Counted from the first letter of the stretch, positions 1-10,581 are shown. The stretch: 64,000 nt of DNA from Micromonospora pallida (GCF_900090325.1 NZ_FMHW01000002.1:6573001-6637000), one strand, 5' to 3'. Numbers and translations are program-made. The notes: a model not told the origin generated them from the letters alone.

Positions 1-663
1 GCGACGTCGGTCGGGCCGCTGCCGGAGGGGCCGGAACGGCCGGCGGTGGGCGCGCGGTTCGCCGCCGCGCTGGGTGCCCGACCGGCGTTGGTGGAGGTAC
101 GCCGCCGGCTGGTCGTCGACGGGTTGGGCCACTCCGTCCACGATGCGCTGCTGGCCGAGGCGCGCGAGCGGGCCACCGGGTACCGGACGATCACCTGGCA
201 GGCGGCCGCCCCCGAGGAGTACGTCGCCGACATCGGCTACCTCGACAGCCGGCTGGTGCTCGACTCGCCCACGGGGGACCTCGTGATCGAGCCGGACCGG
301 ATCGACGCGGACCGGGTCCGGGGCATCGAGCGGGTGCTGGCCACCCGGGGCTGGTCGCCCTACCACTGCGGAGTGGTGCACGAGGCGAGCAACCGACTGG
401 TCGCCTGGACGATGGTCCTGGTGCTGCCGTCCAGCCCACGGCACGCCGACCAGCAGATCACCATCGTCGATCCGCAGCACCGCGGGCACCGGCTCGGCCT
501 GCTCGCCAAGCTCGAGAATCTCCGGCACGTGCTGGCGCACGAACCGGAGCTGTCCGAGGTCGACACCTGGAACGCCGCCGACAACGAGCACATGATCGCC
601 ATCAACGAGCAGCTCGGGTTCCGTCCCGTCGACGCCTGGACGAACTGGCAGCTCGACCTCTGA
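1..663 (+). CDS. GNAT-family N-acetyltransferase (5' end outside window)
   Basis: The frame is open from base 1, so the start probably lies upstream; a GTG at 46 is an internal alternative. The C-terminal half has GNAT character: a beta strand (MVLVLPSS), then [15 protein letters not shown], which fits the acetyl-CoA loop, then a C-terminal W-N-x-x-x-N followed by NEQLGFRP, the typical last strands of the fold. The likely role is acyl transfer from acetyl-CoA to an amine; the substrate cannot be told. The 3' end overlaps the convergent gene on the other strand by 62 bp. Confidence 0.75.
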   Translation, partial: ATSVGPLPEGPERPAVGARFAAALGARPALVEVRRRLVVDGLGHSVHDALLAEARERATGYRTITWQAAAPEEYVADIGYLDSRLVLDSPTGDLVIEPDRIDADRVRGIERVLATRGWSPYHCGVVHEASNRLVAWTMVLVLPSSPRHADQQITIVDPQHRGHRLGLLAKLENLRHVLAHEPELSEVDTWNAADNEHMIAINEQLGFRPVDAWTNWQLDL

Positions 664-1171
664 GCGACCGTGCGGGACCGGTGCCGGCCGGTGGGCGGCG
701 CAGCAGCGCCGCCGCCCAGGGGCGCAGGGTCGGCTCGGGGTACCCGCCGGCGGCCAGGCCGGCCCGTCGCTCGAAGACGTTGCCGCAGCCGTAGCTACCG
801 GTCAGCGCGTACGACCAGGCGCAGGCAAGCCAGTACGCCGGCCAGAAGAGCGGCCCGAGCAGCGCGTACTGGTCGGCGTGTCGCCGCTCGTGGGCCAGCA
901 GGCCGGCGCGGTCCGGGTGCAGTAGCCACTCCGGCGGGCGGCGGGTGAGCACCACCGAGCCGACGGTGAAACACTGCTGCCTCGGTATCGGCAGCCGGTA
1001 CCGACCGGCGACGACCAGTCCGTCCGGGGTGCGCTCACGGGTGGTGCGGGCCAGCACCGCCAGCGCCAGACCGACCAGGGTCGTGCCGTTGAGCCAGGTG
1101 ATCGTGGTCCGGGTTCGTTGCCGCACGGCTCCAGAGTGCGTCGCCCGGTCGAGGGCGGCCACCCGGCGCAT
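602..1171 (-). CDS. Hypothetical protein with HExxH-like motif
   Basis: A 189-residue protein with ATG start and a GAGGTG sequence just upstream. Residues about 30-45 may form one membrane helix. The centre carries [10 protein letters not shown] followed by an aromatic stretch ([11 protein letters not shown]) and then FERRAG. H-E-x-x-H followed by a downstream E resembles a gluzincin zinc site, so a small metallopeptidase-like fold is possible. The Arg-rich C-terminal 40 residues look unstructured. The overlap with the convergent acetyltransferase gene suggests a C-terminal extension. Activity is inferred only from the motif. Confidence 0.55.
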   Translation of the reverse strand: MRRVAALDRATHSGAVRQRTRTTITWLNGTTLVGLALAVLARTTRERTPDGLVVAGRYRLPIPRQQCFTVGSVVLTRRPPEWLLHPDRAGLLAHERRHADQYALLGPLFWPAYWLACAWSYALTGSYGCGNVFERRAGLAAGGYPEPTLRPWAAALLRRPPAGTGPARSLRGRAASSSRRRRDGTRAAR

Positions 1172-1299
1172 GACACCTCAGGGTGCGTCGTCGGGGCGCG
1201 GGCGGCCAGCGGGCTCCTCCAGGGCGTCGTCCCGTCCGGGGGCGATCGTCCGGTTCGCGGCTCTTACCGGCCGGTCGCGGCTGCGGCATGATGGCGGGC

Positions 1300-2976
1300 A
1301 TGACGGAGACCCCGCATCCCCTGTACGCCACGCACGCCGACACCCTCGCCCGGGCGCTGACCGCGATCGCGGAGCGCGGGTACTGGTCCGCCTACCCCGA
1401 GTCCCCCAGCCCTCGGGTGTACGGCGAGAACGCCGCCGCCGAGGGGCGGGCCGCCTTCGAGGCGTACCTGGACGGCGACTTCCCCCTCGACCAGCCGGGC
1501 ACCGACGACCGGGTCGCCACCGAGGCCAGTCCGTTCGGGATCACGCTGGGCGTGCGCTACCCGCACGCCCGGGTCGACGAGTTGGTGACCGCCGCCTCCG
1601 CCGCCCTGCCCGCCTGGCGCGACGCCGGGCCGCAGGCCCGCGCCGGGGTCTGCCTGGAGATCCTGTCCCGCCTGCACAAGAACGTCTTCGAGCTGGCCAA
1701 CGCGGTGCAGTACACCAGCGGGCAGGCGTTCGTGATGGCGTTCCAGGCCGGCGGGGCGCACGCGCTCGACCGGGCGTTGGAGGCGATCGCGTACGCGTAC
1801 GCGGAGATGACCCGGCACCCGGGGACGGCCCACTGGGAGAAGCCCGCCGGCAAGGGCGACCCGCTGCGGATGACCAAGACGTTCCACGTGGTGCCTCGGG
1901 GCGTGGCCCTGGTGATCGGCTGCAACACCTTCCCGACCTGGAACTCGTACCCCGGTCTCTTCGCCTCGCTGGTCACCGGCAACCCGGTGGTCGTGAAGCC
2001 GCACCCGCGCGCGGTGCTGCCCCTGGCGATCACCGTCAAGCTGGCCCGGGAGGTGCTCGCCGAGGCCGGCTTCGACCCGAACCTGGTGCTGCTCGCCGCC
2101 GAGGCCCCCGGCGAGAAGCTCGCCTCCGACCTGGCCCTGCACCCGGCCGTGAAGATCGTCGACTTCACCGGCTCCACCGAGTACGGCGACTGGCTGGAGA
2201 AGCACGCCCGCCAGGCGGCGGTCTACACCGAGAAGGCCGGGTTGAACACGGTGGTGATCGACTCCACCGACGACTTCGCCGGGATGTGTCGCAACCTCGG
2301 GTTCACGCTGACCCTCTACAGCGGCCAGATGTGCACCACCTCGCAGAACATCCTCGTCCCCGCCGACGGCATCACCACCGACCAGGGGCACAAGAGCCTC
2401 GACGAGGTGGCCGCCGGGATCGCCGGCGCGGTGGCCAAGCTCACCGCCGACCCGGCCCGCGCCGTCGAGCTGACCGGCGCGATCGTCAACGACGGGGTGC
2501 TGGAGCGGCTGGACGAGGCGGCCAAGCTCGGAGACGTGGTGCTGGAGTCGCGTCCGCTGGAGCATCCGGCACATCCGGACGCGGTCGTCCGTACGCCGAC
2601 CATCGTCAAGCTGGACGCGGACGCCACGGCGACCTACGGCCGGGAGTGGTTCGGCCCGATCTCGTTCGTCATCGCCACCGACTCGACGGCGCAGAGCCTG
2701 GAGCTCCTCCGTACCACGGTGGGGCGGAAGGGCGCGCTGACCGCCGGCGTCTACTCCACCGACGAGGCGGTGCTCGACGCGGCCGAGAAGGCGGCGATCG
2801 ACGCCGGGGTGCACCTGTCCTGCAACCTGACCGGCGGGGTCTTCGTCAACCAGTCGGCGGCGTACTCGGACTTCCACGGCAGCGGCGCCAACCCGGCCGC
2901 GAATGCCGCCCTCACCGACGGCGCGTACGTGGCCAACCGGTTCCGGGTGGTGCAGAGCCGCCGCCACACCGCCTGA
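1300..2976 (+). CDS. paaN: Phenylacetic acid degradation protein PaaN (aldehyde dehydrogenase family)
   Basis: A 558-residue aldehyde-dehydrogenase-superfamily protein of the PaaN type. Recognisable parts are the NAD-binding region (VALVIGCNTFPTWNSYPG), the glycine-turn segment DFTGSTEYGDW and the active-site Cys in YSGQMCTTSQN. PaaN relatives oxidise the ring-opened semialdehyde in the phenylacetyl-CoA pathway; this one lacks the MaoC-like hydratase domain found in longer PaaZ fusions. ATG codons also occur at 1288 and 1291. The start at 1300 is preferred because CATGAT lies 7 nt before it, as in leaderless genes elsewhere here. No other paa gene is near. Confidence 0.85.
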   Translation: MTETPHPLYATHADTLARALTAIAERGYWSAYPESPSPRVYGENAAAEGRAAFEAYLDGDFPLDQPGTDDRVATEASPFGITLGVRYPHARVDELVTAASAALPAWRDAGPQARAGVCLEILSRLHKNVFELANAVQYTSGQAFVMAFQAGGAHALDRALEAIAYAYAEMTRHPGTAHWEKPAGKGDPLRMTKTFHVVPRGVALVIGCNTFPTWNSYPGLFASLVTGNPVVVKPHPRAVLPLAITVKLAREVLAEAGFDPNLVLLAAEAPGEKLASDLALHPAVKIVDFTGSTEYGDWLEKHARQAAVYTEKAGLNTVVIDSTDDFAGMCRNLGFTLTLYSGQMCTTSQNILVPADGITTDQGHKSLDEVAAGIAGAVAKLTADPARAVELTGAIVNDGVLERLDEAAKLGDVVLESRPLEHPAHPDAVVRTPTIVKLDADATATYGREWFGPISFVIATDSTAQSLELLRTTVGRKGALTAGVYSTDEAVLDAAEKAAIDAGVHLSCNLTGGVFVNQSAAYSDFHGSGANPAANAALTDGAYVANRFRVVQSRRHTA

Positions 2977-3013
2977 CCGTTCTCAGCCGGTAGCCCGCCG
3001 GGCCGGCTTGTTT

Positions 3014-3067
3014 GGTAGCAGGGGACCCTTCCTACCGTTTTTTGCGTAGGAAGGGTCCCCTGCAACC
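3014..3067. repeat. Family A hairpin repeat, copy 1
   Basis: A near-perfect inverted repeat of about 22-nt arms containing AGGGGACCCTTCCTA and its complement, with the loop CCGTTTTTTGC. It lies between the convergent paaN and acetyltransferase genes, directly after paaN. Four more copies occur at 10521, 18664, 29083 and 58004. It could act as a two-way terminator, but the T-run is in the loop, not after the stem. Confidence 0.85.
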
Positions 3068-3070
3068 ACC

Positions 3071-3601
3071 TCAGGCGGCGCGGCGCATCTGGAGTTCCCG
3101 CATGGACGGGATCGTGGGGTGCGGAACACGTACCCCGGTGTCGGTGAAGCCCAGCCGAAGGTACGACCGGTAGGCGCGGTCGTTGCCGACCACCACCTCC
3201 AGCATCAGCTCCGGCCGCCCGCACGCCCGCGACCAGGCCCCGACCCCGTCGATCAGGCTGGCGAGCAGACCCGTGCCGCGCCAGACCGGGGTGATGTAGA
3301 CCCCGAACACTACGGTCAGATCCGGCTCGTGCGGCGCGGCGAGTCCCCCGGCGTGGCCGACCAGCCGGCCGCCGGGGTCGGCGACGAACTGCGCGGCGTG
3401 CGAGCCGGTCGAGTTGTACGCGATCCGGGCGGCGTACTCGGTGTGCGGACGGGCGGCGGCGTCCGCGAGGGTCTCCAGGAAGGCCAGCGGGGAGTCCGCG
3501 AGCATCTCCAGCCGTAGGGCCCGCATCCGGGCGGCGTCGGCCGGGCGGACCCGGCGGACGGTCGGTACGCCTGCCGTCGACCTGGCCGGATTCCGCGTCA
3601 T
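3071..3601 (-). CDS. GNAT-family N-acetyltransferase
   Basis: A 176-residue protein with a full GNAT fold: N-terminal VRRVRPADAARMRALR, a central strand followed by FGVYITPVWRGTGLLASLID (the acetyl-CoA pyrophosphate loop, Q/RxxGxG/A type), and C-terminal LEVVVGNDRAYRSYLRLGF. The ATG at 3601 is chosen because upstream residues are low in complexity and unlike the family; TAGGCA lies 7 nt before it, an imperfect leaderless promoter. The substrate is unknown. It converges on paaN across a hairpin repeat. Confidence 0.8.
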   Translation of the reverse strand: MTRNPARSTAGVPTVRRVRPADAARMRALRLEMLADSPLAFLETLADAAARPHTEYAARIAYNSTGSHAAQFVADPGGRLVGHAGGLAAPHEPDLTVVFGVYITPVWRGTGLLASLIDGVGAWSRACGRPELMLEVVVGNDRAYRSYLRLGFTDTGVRVPHPTIPSMRELQMRRAA

Positions 3602-3824
3602 GTCCGAATGCCTACCGCAATGATGCCCGCCGATGTGATCCCGGGTCGAGGGTCGACCGCTATGCCCTATTTTGTGATCGTGCGCTGCGGTCACGCTTCG
3701 TGTAGCGTGCGATTTCGGTCATCGAACATCGGCCGCTCCGGGCCGGTGTGGAAACGGTGGTTCCGATGCCGGCTGCGCCGGTGTCGGGGCTTGCGTGTCG
3801 CCCAGCGAAGTGAGGAAGTGCACC

Positions 3825-4028
3825 GTGGCGCAAGGCACCGTCAAGTGGTTCAACGCCGAAAAGGGCTACGGCTTCATCGCCGTCGACGGGGGACAGGACG
3901 TCTTCGTCCACTTCTCCGCGATCGAGATGGACGGCTACAAGGCGCTGGACGACGGGCAGCGGGTCGAGTTCGAGATCGCTCAGGGGCAGAAGGGCCCGCA
4001 GGCCGAGCGGGTGCGCGTCATCGCCTGA
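3825..4028 (+). CDS. Cold-shock protein (CspA family)
   Basis: A 67-residue single cold-shock domain. RNP1 (KGYGFI) and RNP2 (VFVHFS) are both intact, so it should bind single-stranded RNA/DNA and melt RNA structure. The GTG at 3825 gives the usual N-terminus (AQGTVKWFN) and follows GAGGAAG with suitable spacing. The region 3650-3824 has no gene and may hold a long structured 5' leader, as is common for csp genes. A hairpin at 4038-4067 follows the stop codon. Confidence 0.93.
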   Translation: MAQGTVKWFNAEKGYGFIAVDGGQDVFVHFSAIEMDGYKALDDGQRVEFEIAQGQKGPQAERVRVIA

Positions 4029-4037
4029 GCTGGCCGC

Positions 4038-4067
4038 GTGGTGGCGACACCGCAGTGGCGCCACCAC
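4038..4067 (+). terminator. Hairpin after cold-shock gene
   Basis: Nine-base arms GTGGTGGCG and CGCCACCAC with a 12-nt loop, 10 nt after the stop codon. There is no U-run, as is usual for high-GC actinomycete terminators. Confidence 0.55.
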
Positions 4068-4444
4068 TCCCGGGACGGCCACAGGTCGCTCCGACGACAC
4101 CTGACCGCGCCGGCGGGCGGCCCTCAGGCTGGTGGACCCGTCCGCTCCGGTGGGTGCCCTGCCGGTGATGCTTGCGGTCGCCCTGTCCCTTCTCACCGGT
4201 CCGCCCGGATCCGACCTGTCGGAGCCGGGCGCGTCCGTGTCCATCGGTGGTCCCCACGGCTGACCCCGAGCCGTCGGCCGGCCATCCGTCAGGTGATGCG
4301 CTGAGCGCCGCAGGGCCGGATATCCGTCCGCCGTCCCGCAGACCGGCCGTCACGGTCCCCGCCCCGCAGGCCGCCTACGTACCCGACCCGCGCCGGCCGC
4401 GAGGCCACCGCCGCGCCCACAGCCGGCCCGCCACGTCGGCATGG
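4068..4444. other. Gene-poor stretch with no supported gene
   Basis: Several short frames are open here but none shows domain character or a convincing start. They are Pro/Arg-rich, as expected from random high-GC sequence. A segment at about 4168-4261 reads as a short hydrophobic-then-acidic peptide, which may be a remnant. The stretch leads into the decayed gene at 4445. Confidence 0.4.
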
Positions 4445-4627
4445 ATGGTCACCGTCCCCCACCTGACCCACCTCACCCGCCGGCCCACCCTCACCGACAC
4501 CGACGACGCCATCCGCGCCGAATGAATCCGGGCCGACAACTACGACGTCCCCGTCGGCCACCTCGCCACCCGGTACGGCGGCCAGGTCTTCGCCGCCCAC
4601 CGCGACCTGCTGGCCGGTGTCCCGTGA
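4445..4627 (+). pseudogene. Remnant of a small hypothetical gene with in-frame stop
   Basis: One frame reads MVTVPHLTHLTRRPTLTDTD, then DDAIRAE, a TGA at 4523, then IRADNYDVPVGHLATRYGG onward to a TGA at 4625. The text after the stop is protein-like (charged start, then a hydrophobic/aromatic pattern ending in LLAGVP) and continues the same frame, so a sense codon probably became TGA. The peptide style resembles small genes in actinomycete integrative elements, but that is recollection, not proof. A GTG overlaps the final stop (GTGA), a common operon junction, yet no convincing gene follows. Confidence 0.45.
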
Positions 4628-4681
4628 CCGCTCCGATCGATGTCTCGGCGTCGGGGACTCCCCGTGACGGGGGAGGAGAGG

Positions 4682-5878
4682 TCAGCGGTGGACGGGGGTG
4701 GGGGCGGGGACGGCAGCCGCGGCCTCACGCGCGGGGGTGCGGCGCTCCAGGGCGGCGGACCAGAAGGCGAGAACCAGCGCGGCGGCGGCGAGGAGGGCGC
4801 CAACCCAGTTCGGGGCGGTGTAGCCGAGGCCGGCGGCAATGACGAGGCCACCCAGCCACGCGGCGAGCGCGTTGCCGAGGTTGAAGGCGCCGATATTGAC
4901 CGCCGAGGCCAGCGTCGGCGCGCCGTGGGCCTGGTCGAGGATGCGCTTCTGCAGTGGCGGAACGGTGGCGAAGCCGAGCGCCCCGACGAGCAGGATGGTG
5001 ATCGCGGCGAGGATCTTGTTGTGCGCGAACACGGTGAACAGCGCGAGCACCACGGCGAGCCCGCCGAGGGCGGTGCACAGCATCGGCATCAGCTTGCGGT
5101 CGGCGTAGCGGCCACCGAGCAGGTTGCCGAGGAACATGCCGATGCCGAAGAGCGCGAGCAGCCAGGTGACCGCGCCGTCGGAGTAGCCGGCGACGTGGGT
5201 CATCATCGGCGCGACGTAGGTGATTGAGGCGAAGACACCGCCGAAGCCGAGCACCGTCATCGCCATCGCGAGCAGCACCTGCGGGTTACGGAACGCGGTC
5301 AGCTCCCCGCGTAGGCGTACGCCCTCGGGCCGGGGCATGGCGGGCACGAGCCTGGCGATGCCGAGCAGGCCGACCACGCCGATCGCGGCGACGACGGCGA
5401 ACGTGGTCCGCCAGCCCACCGCCTGCCCGATGAACGTGCCCAGCGGCACGCCGACGATGTTCGCAATGGTCAGGCCGGTGAACATGGTGGCGATGGCACC
5501 GGCCTTCCGGTCGGGGGCGACCACGTCGGCGGCGACCACCGAGCCGATGCCGAAGAACGCGCCGTGGGCCAGTGAGGCCACGATGCGGCCGGTGAGCATC
5601 ACGCCGAAGCTCGGCGCCAGCGCGGAGAGCAGGTTGCCGACCACGAACAGGCCCATCAGCAGGATCAGCATCGTCTTGCGGCTGATCCTGGTGCCGAGCA
5701 CCGTCATCAGCGGGGCGCCGATGACAACGCCGATCGCGTAGCCAGTGACCAGGAGGCCGGCGGTGGGAATGGACACCCCGTAGTCACCGGCGATCTCGGG
5801 CAGCAGGCCCATGATCACGAACTCGGTGGTGCCGATCCCGAAGGCCCCGATGGCCAGGGCGAGAAGTGTGAGAGGCAT
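4682..5878 (-). CDS. MFS drug-efflux-type transporter (AraJ/YdhP-like)
   Basis: A 398-residue major facilitator protein with 12 predicted membrane helices. It starts with LALAIGAFGIGTTEFVIMGL, the G-T-T-E-F-V signature of the arabinose-efflux/chloramphenicol-resistance group, and has loop motif GTRISRK between helices 2 and 3. It should export small hydrophobic compounds by proton antiport; the substrate is unknown. The ATG at 5878 follows GGAGGGTGG. It diverges from a MarR gene 308 bp away, the usual layout for a regulator controlling its exporter. Confidence 0.88.
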   Translation of the reverse strand: MPLTLLALAIGAFGIGTTEFVIMGLLPEIAGDYGVSIPTAGLLVTGYAIGVVIGAPLMTVLGTRISRKTMLILLMGLFVVGNLLSALAPSFGVMLTGRIVASLAHGAFFGIGSVVAADVVAPDRKAGAIATMFTGLTIANIVGVPLGTFIGQAVGWRTTFAVVAAIGVVGLLGIARLVPAMPRPEGVRLRGELTAFRNPQVLLAMAMTVLGFGGVFASITYVAPMMTHVAGYSDGAVTWLLALFGIGMFLGNLLGGRYADRKLMPMLCTALGGLAVVLALFTVFAHNKILAAITILLVGALGFATVPPLQKRILDQAHGAPTLASAVNIGAFNLGNALAAWLGGLVIAAGLGYTAPNWVGALLAAAALVLAFWSAALERRTPAREAAAAVPAPTPVHR

Positions 5879-5929
5879 CGCGCCACCCTCCGTGTGATTG
5901 CTGGTGCGCCTTACGCGCTCAGACAATAA

Positions 5930-5951
5930 TTGCACACGCATCTACATGCAA
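5930..5951. promoter_or_regulatory. Candidate MarR operator near exporter start
   Basis: Inverted repeat TTGCA-N12-TGCAA, 52 bp upstream of the exporter start and inside an AT-richer patch. Its size and place suit a MarR-dimer site over the exporter promoter. This is inferred from position and symmetry only. Confidence 0.4.
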
Positions 5952-6103
5952 GGGCGGGCATTCCTCCTTAGCCTTGGAATCTGGTGATGCCCGGGACTCG
6001 GTGGTGGGCTGGTGTTGCCCGTTGCTCCATCCAGGTGAGGGGTGGCCCGGGTCGCGCTCTCACCTCCGCCCGATCTCGGGCTGGCCACCCACGGCTACTT
6101 GCA

Positions 6104-6122
6104 AGAGCCTTATACATGCTCT
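6104..6122. promoter_or_regulatory. Candidate operator/promoter upstream of marR gene
   Basis: Inverted repeat AGAGC-N9-GCTCT, preceded by CTTGCAAG at 6098-6105, whose TTGCAA could be a -35. It lies 65 bp before the MarR start. Autoregulation by the MarR protein is a reasonable guess. Confidence 0.4.
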
Positions 6123-6186
6123 AGCTGATATTTCCAGGAAGGGCTTATCCTGGACTCCAGTCGCATCCGGAAGGAGACCCGGACCC

Positions 6187-6645
6187 ATGACCGCCACGGA
6201 TCCCGCGCTGACCGCCCTTGCCAACGGCTGGGCAGCCCTCTACCTCCTGTACGGCAGGATCGAGGCGTACATCGAGCGCGCCCTCCAATCCGAGCACGAC
6301 CTGAGCGTGCGGGAGTACTCGCTGCTCGACGTGCTCAGTCGCCAGCACGATGGCGAAGGCGGCCACCTGCAGATGAAGCAGGTCGCAGACGCGGTGGTGC
6401 TCAGCCAGAGCGCCACCACCCGCCTGGTCACCCGCCTGGAAGAACGTGGCCTGCTCTCCCGTTACCTGTGCCCGACCGACCGTCGCGGCATCTACACCGA
6501 TGTCAGCGACGCGGGGCTGAAGCTCCTGCAAGAGGCCCGGCCGACCAACGACACCGCCCTCAGGGAGGCGCTCGATGAAGCCGCCAAGAACCCCGAGCTG
6601 GCTCCCCTGGTCACAGCAGTCGAGGCGATGAACCGGCGCTGCTGA
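6187..6645 (+). CDS. MarR-family transcriptional regulator
   Basis: A 152-residue winged-helix protein. The DNA-binding part runs from about residue 35 to 105: LSVREYSLLDVLSR, then MKQVADAVVLSQSATTRLVTRLEERGLL as helix-turn-helix, and the wing PTDRRGIYTDVSDAG, where D-R-R is the usual MarR wing motif. The ATG at 6187 follows GGAAGGAGA about 10 nt upstream. It is divergent from the exporter at 4682-5878 and probably represses it until a ligand binds. Confidence 0.9.
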   Translation: MTATDPALTALANGWAALYLLYGRIEAYIERALQSEHDLSVREYSLLDVLSRQHDGEGGHLQMKQVADAVVLSQSATTRLVTRLEERGLLSRYLCPTDRRGIYTDVSDAGLKLLQEARPTNDTALREALDEAAKNPELAPLVTAVEAMNRRC

Positions 6646-7050
6646 CGCGGGTTCGCGGCGCAGGGAGGGCGAGTGATCGCGGCCCTGGTCCTGCCGGATC
6701 GCCACCATCGGCAGTTCGCTGAAGAGAGGCTGCGGCAGGCGCTGGATGCCGCGCCGGGCTGAGCACCACGGCTTCACTGCGCCGTTGGTCGGGGGCCAGA
6801 CCGAGGCCGCTGCCTCCCCCGGCGCCCGACCAGTCCTCCTTCCTCGCTTCGCCCCCGGTTTTCCGTCAAGCGGCCGCTCCAGGCCCGCCGCCTTGCCCCT
6901 CCCGCCACCCACCCTCGATCCGTCGGTGGATCAGGAAGTTTGGGGCGTGAGGTGCCTCTTCGATGACGCAAACCTCTTGATGAACGCAGAGAGGAGCGTG
7001 GGGGTGCGTGGGGATGTGCGTGGGCGGATGGGGGCGTGGGGAGGGACATC
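6646..7050. other. Gene-poor region upstream of groEL
   Basis: No gene is supported between the marR stop and the CIRCE operators. A GTG-started frame at 6673-6762 gives only 29 residues (ending LRQALDAAPG) and may be a leftover of a lost gene. A longer open frame around 6746-7108 is Pro/Arg-rich and runs into the operators, so it is judged accidental. Confidence 0.4.
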
Positions 7051-7053
7051 GTG

Positions 7054-7080
7054 CTTGCACTCGGCAGGGGAGAGTGCTAA
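7054..7080. promoter_or_regulatory. CIRCE operator 1 (HrcA site)
   Basis: CTTGCACTC, 9-nt spacer, GAGTGCTAA: the core GCACTC-N9-GAGTGC is exact and the right half matches the CIRCE consensus fully. HrcA binds CIRCE and represses chaperonin genes until heat shock. It lies 228 bp upstream of the groEL start. Confidence 0.92.
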
Positions 7081-7088
7081 ACAAGTCA

Positions 7089-7115
7089 TTGGCACTCGCA
7101 TGGCGTGAGTGCCAA
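7089..7115. promoter_or_regulatory. CIRCE operator 2 (HrcA site)
   Basis: TTGGCACTC, 9-nt spacer, GAGTGCCAA: a perfect palindrome of 9-nt arms with CIRCE spacing, starting only 9 nt after the first CIRCE. The tandem arrangement suggests two HrcA dimers on neighbouring faces of the groEL promoter. Confidence 0.92.
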
Positions 7116-7130
7116 TGGTCGGGGCGGTAG

Positions 7131-8930
<1,800 letters not shown>

Positions 8931-8950
8931 GTCCGGTTCCGATACACGCC

Positions 8951-8984
8951 GAAGGGGCGGGCCGCGTCAGCGGTCCGCCCCTTC
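8951..8984 (+). terminator. Rho-independent-type terminator of groEL
   Basis: Arms GAAGGGGCGG and CCGCCCCTTC around a 14-nt loop that itself contains paired bases. It starts 20 nt after the groEL stop. Confidence 0.8.
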
Positions 8985-9027
8985 CGCTTCCCGCAGCGGC
9001 TGGCGTTCATGTTCGGCGGCCGTTCGC

Positions 9028-9345
9028 TCAGGTTGGCAGGGGCCGTCGCCGGCGCGGACGACCGCGCGATGCATCGGTCCTGCCGGGCGATGTCACTGGT
9101 GGATCGGTCCCGCCGGGCGGTGTCATCGGTGGATCGAGCCATGGGTCCGTTGGCAGGTCGCCCACAGGTGTGTCCACCAGTTCCAGTGTCTCCCCGGATG
9201 CCGCCTCGGCGAGAGTGGACATCTCCATCAGCTGCTCGGCGTCGCCGTAGTCCAGCCAGTCGAGCCGTGGGCGACCGGGCGGATCACCGACGCGTGCCCA
9301 GGTGGGGGGCGTGCTGTCGTCGGCGGTTTCGTCGTCCATCCTCAT
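9028..9345 (-). CDS. Hypothetical protein, Asp/Pro-rich
   Basis: A 105-residue protein with no domain that I recognise. The ATG at 9345 follows CAGGAGG with good spacing; a second ATG six bases on is possible. The N-terminal half is acidic (MDDETADDS, then RPRLDWLDYGDAEQLMEMSTLAEA), the middle has ETLELVDTPVGDLPTDPWLD, and the C-terminal 25 residues are basic and low in complexity. It is convergent with groEL and separated from it by the groEL terminator. Confidence 0.55.
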   Translation of the reverse strand: MRMDDETADDSTPPTWARVGDPPGRPRLDWLDYGDAEQLMEMSTLAEAASGETLELVDTPVGDLPTDPWLDPPMTPPGGTDPPVTSPGRTDASRGRPRRRRPLPT

Positions 9346-9426
9346 GACTGCCACCTCCTGTCGAAACGGTAGGAGGTCCACGGCACGGCCCGAGGCCGAA
9401 CGAGATTATCCGCGCCGATACCCGCT

Positions 9427-10383
9427 TTACGCGTCAGCGGGAGTTATGTCCTTTCGGTAGAGCAGAAAAACGCGTTCGATCCGGGCGCCCACGCTGCCCG
9501 CGTAGAACGGCACCGGCCCCACCCAGCCGATCTGGGCGCGTTCGATTCCGGCGGCCCGCTGGTCACGCAGGCACCGCCGGAGCAACACGCCGCCGATTCC
9601 CGAACCGGCCGCCGCCGGGTCGGTGCCCATCGGCCCGAACCAACTCGGCCGGGACGACCCCCACGCGGCGAAACCGACCACCGTCCCGTCGCGCCACGCG
9701 ACGTGACACCCCGCACCGGTACGCCCCACCGAGCCGGCCAGTTCGGCGTCCCACACCCCGCCGAACGTGTCGCGGGCGAACGCGGTCAGCGCCGGAAGGT
9801 CCGCCGGTTCCGCCCGGCGCACCGTCACGCCTCCGGCGGCGAGCCGCCGCTCCGCCTCTGCTGTGGAGCGCAACGCCGGCGAGTCGTCGTACGACAGGTC
9901 AGCCGTCATGTTCCAGGCGGTCCGGTCCTGCCGGTAGCCGAGCTTCAGGGCCGCGCAGACCGCCGGGGTGTAGCGCACGTCGACGCCCGGCCAGGCGTAG
10001 TACGGCGGGTTCCCGGCGAACAGCACCTCGCGTGCGCCCAACTCGGCGAGCCGCCGTTCGGCGTGCGCCAGCAGGGCCCTTCCGACCCCGCGCCGCCGCT
10101 CCTCCGGGGCGACCACGACCAGGTCCACGCACCCGTACCCGGCACCGGGCGGCTCCGGTTGCCCCGGAACGGAACAGACCAGCGCGCCGACCAGGGACGT
10201 CCCCCGGACGGCCAGCAGCCCGACCACCGGCCGGTCGATGCGGGCCCGCCGGTACACGGTGTCCACGATGGCCTCGGCCTCGTCGGCGTCGCCGGCCAGG
10301 TCGAGCCCCCGGCGGCAGAGCGCGACCACCTCAGGCAGCCGCGCGGTGGTCAGCTCGGTCACGCTGATCCGCTCGTCGTCCAT
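9427..10383 (-). CDS. Tandem GNAT-domain acetyltransferase
   Basis: A 318-residue protein with two GNAT domains. The N-terminal one (about 5-160) has VDLVVVAPEERRRGVGRALL, a textbook acetyl-CoA loop; the C-terminal one (about 185-315) has GPMGTDPAAAGSGIGGVLLRR. The architecture matches MshD-like and streptothricin-acetyltransferase-like proteins, but true mshD is elsewhere in this window at 41136-42065. The ATG at 10383 has TAGGGT 8 nt before it and no Shine-Dalgarno, so it is probably leaderless. Confidence 0.82.
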   Translation of the reverse strand: MDDERISVTELTTARLPEVVALCRRGLDLAGDADEAEAIVDTVYRRARIDRPVVGLLAVRGTSLVGALVCSVPGQPEPPGAGYGCVDLVVVAPEERRRGVGRALLAHAERRLAELGAREVLFAGNPPYYAWPGVDVRYTPAVCAALKLGYRQDRTAWNMTADLSYDDSPALRSTAEAERRLAAGGVTVRRAEPADLPALTAFARDTFGGVWDAELAGSVGRTGAGCHVAWRDGTVVGFAAWGSSRPSWFGPMGTDPAAAGSGIGGVLLRRCLRDQRAAGIERAQIGWVGPVPFYAGSVGARIERVFLLYRKDITPADA

Positions 10384-10520
10384 GGTCGCCGACCCTAGGC
10401 CACGCCGAGGCACGAACGGCAGCCGCTACACCGGCCGCACCGGCGGCGATGAGTGCGGCGGCTGCGGTACGTGCTGGACGGCCATGGCCGGGCAGGCGTC
10501 GTGGGTGGTTGGGTGTCTAG

Positions 10521-10581
10521 TGGTGGTTGCAGGGGACCCTTCCTCATCAAAAAGCGGTAACAGGGGACCCCTGCTCACACC
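10521..10581. repeat. Family A hairpin repeat, copy 2
   Basis: Contains GCAGGGGACCCTTCCT and ACAGGGGACCCCTGC with the conserved loop in reverse orientation (CAAAAAGCGG). Pairing is weaker than in the other copies because the arms have diverged, but GCAGGGG/CCCCTGC still match. It sits directly after the stop of the minus-strand subtilase gene. Confidence 0.8.

Noticed and set aside
6746..7108. Plus-strand frame between marR and groEL
   Set aside because: Low-complexity product that runs through both CIRCE operators; no ribosome binding site or leaderless promoter.
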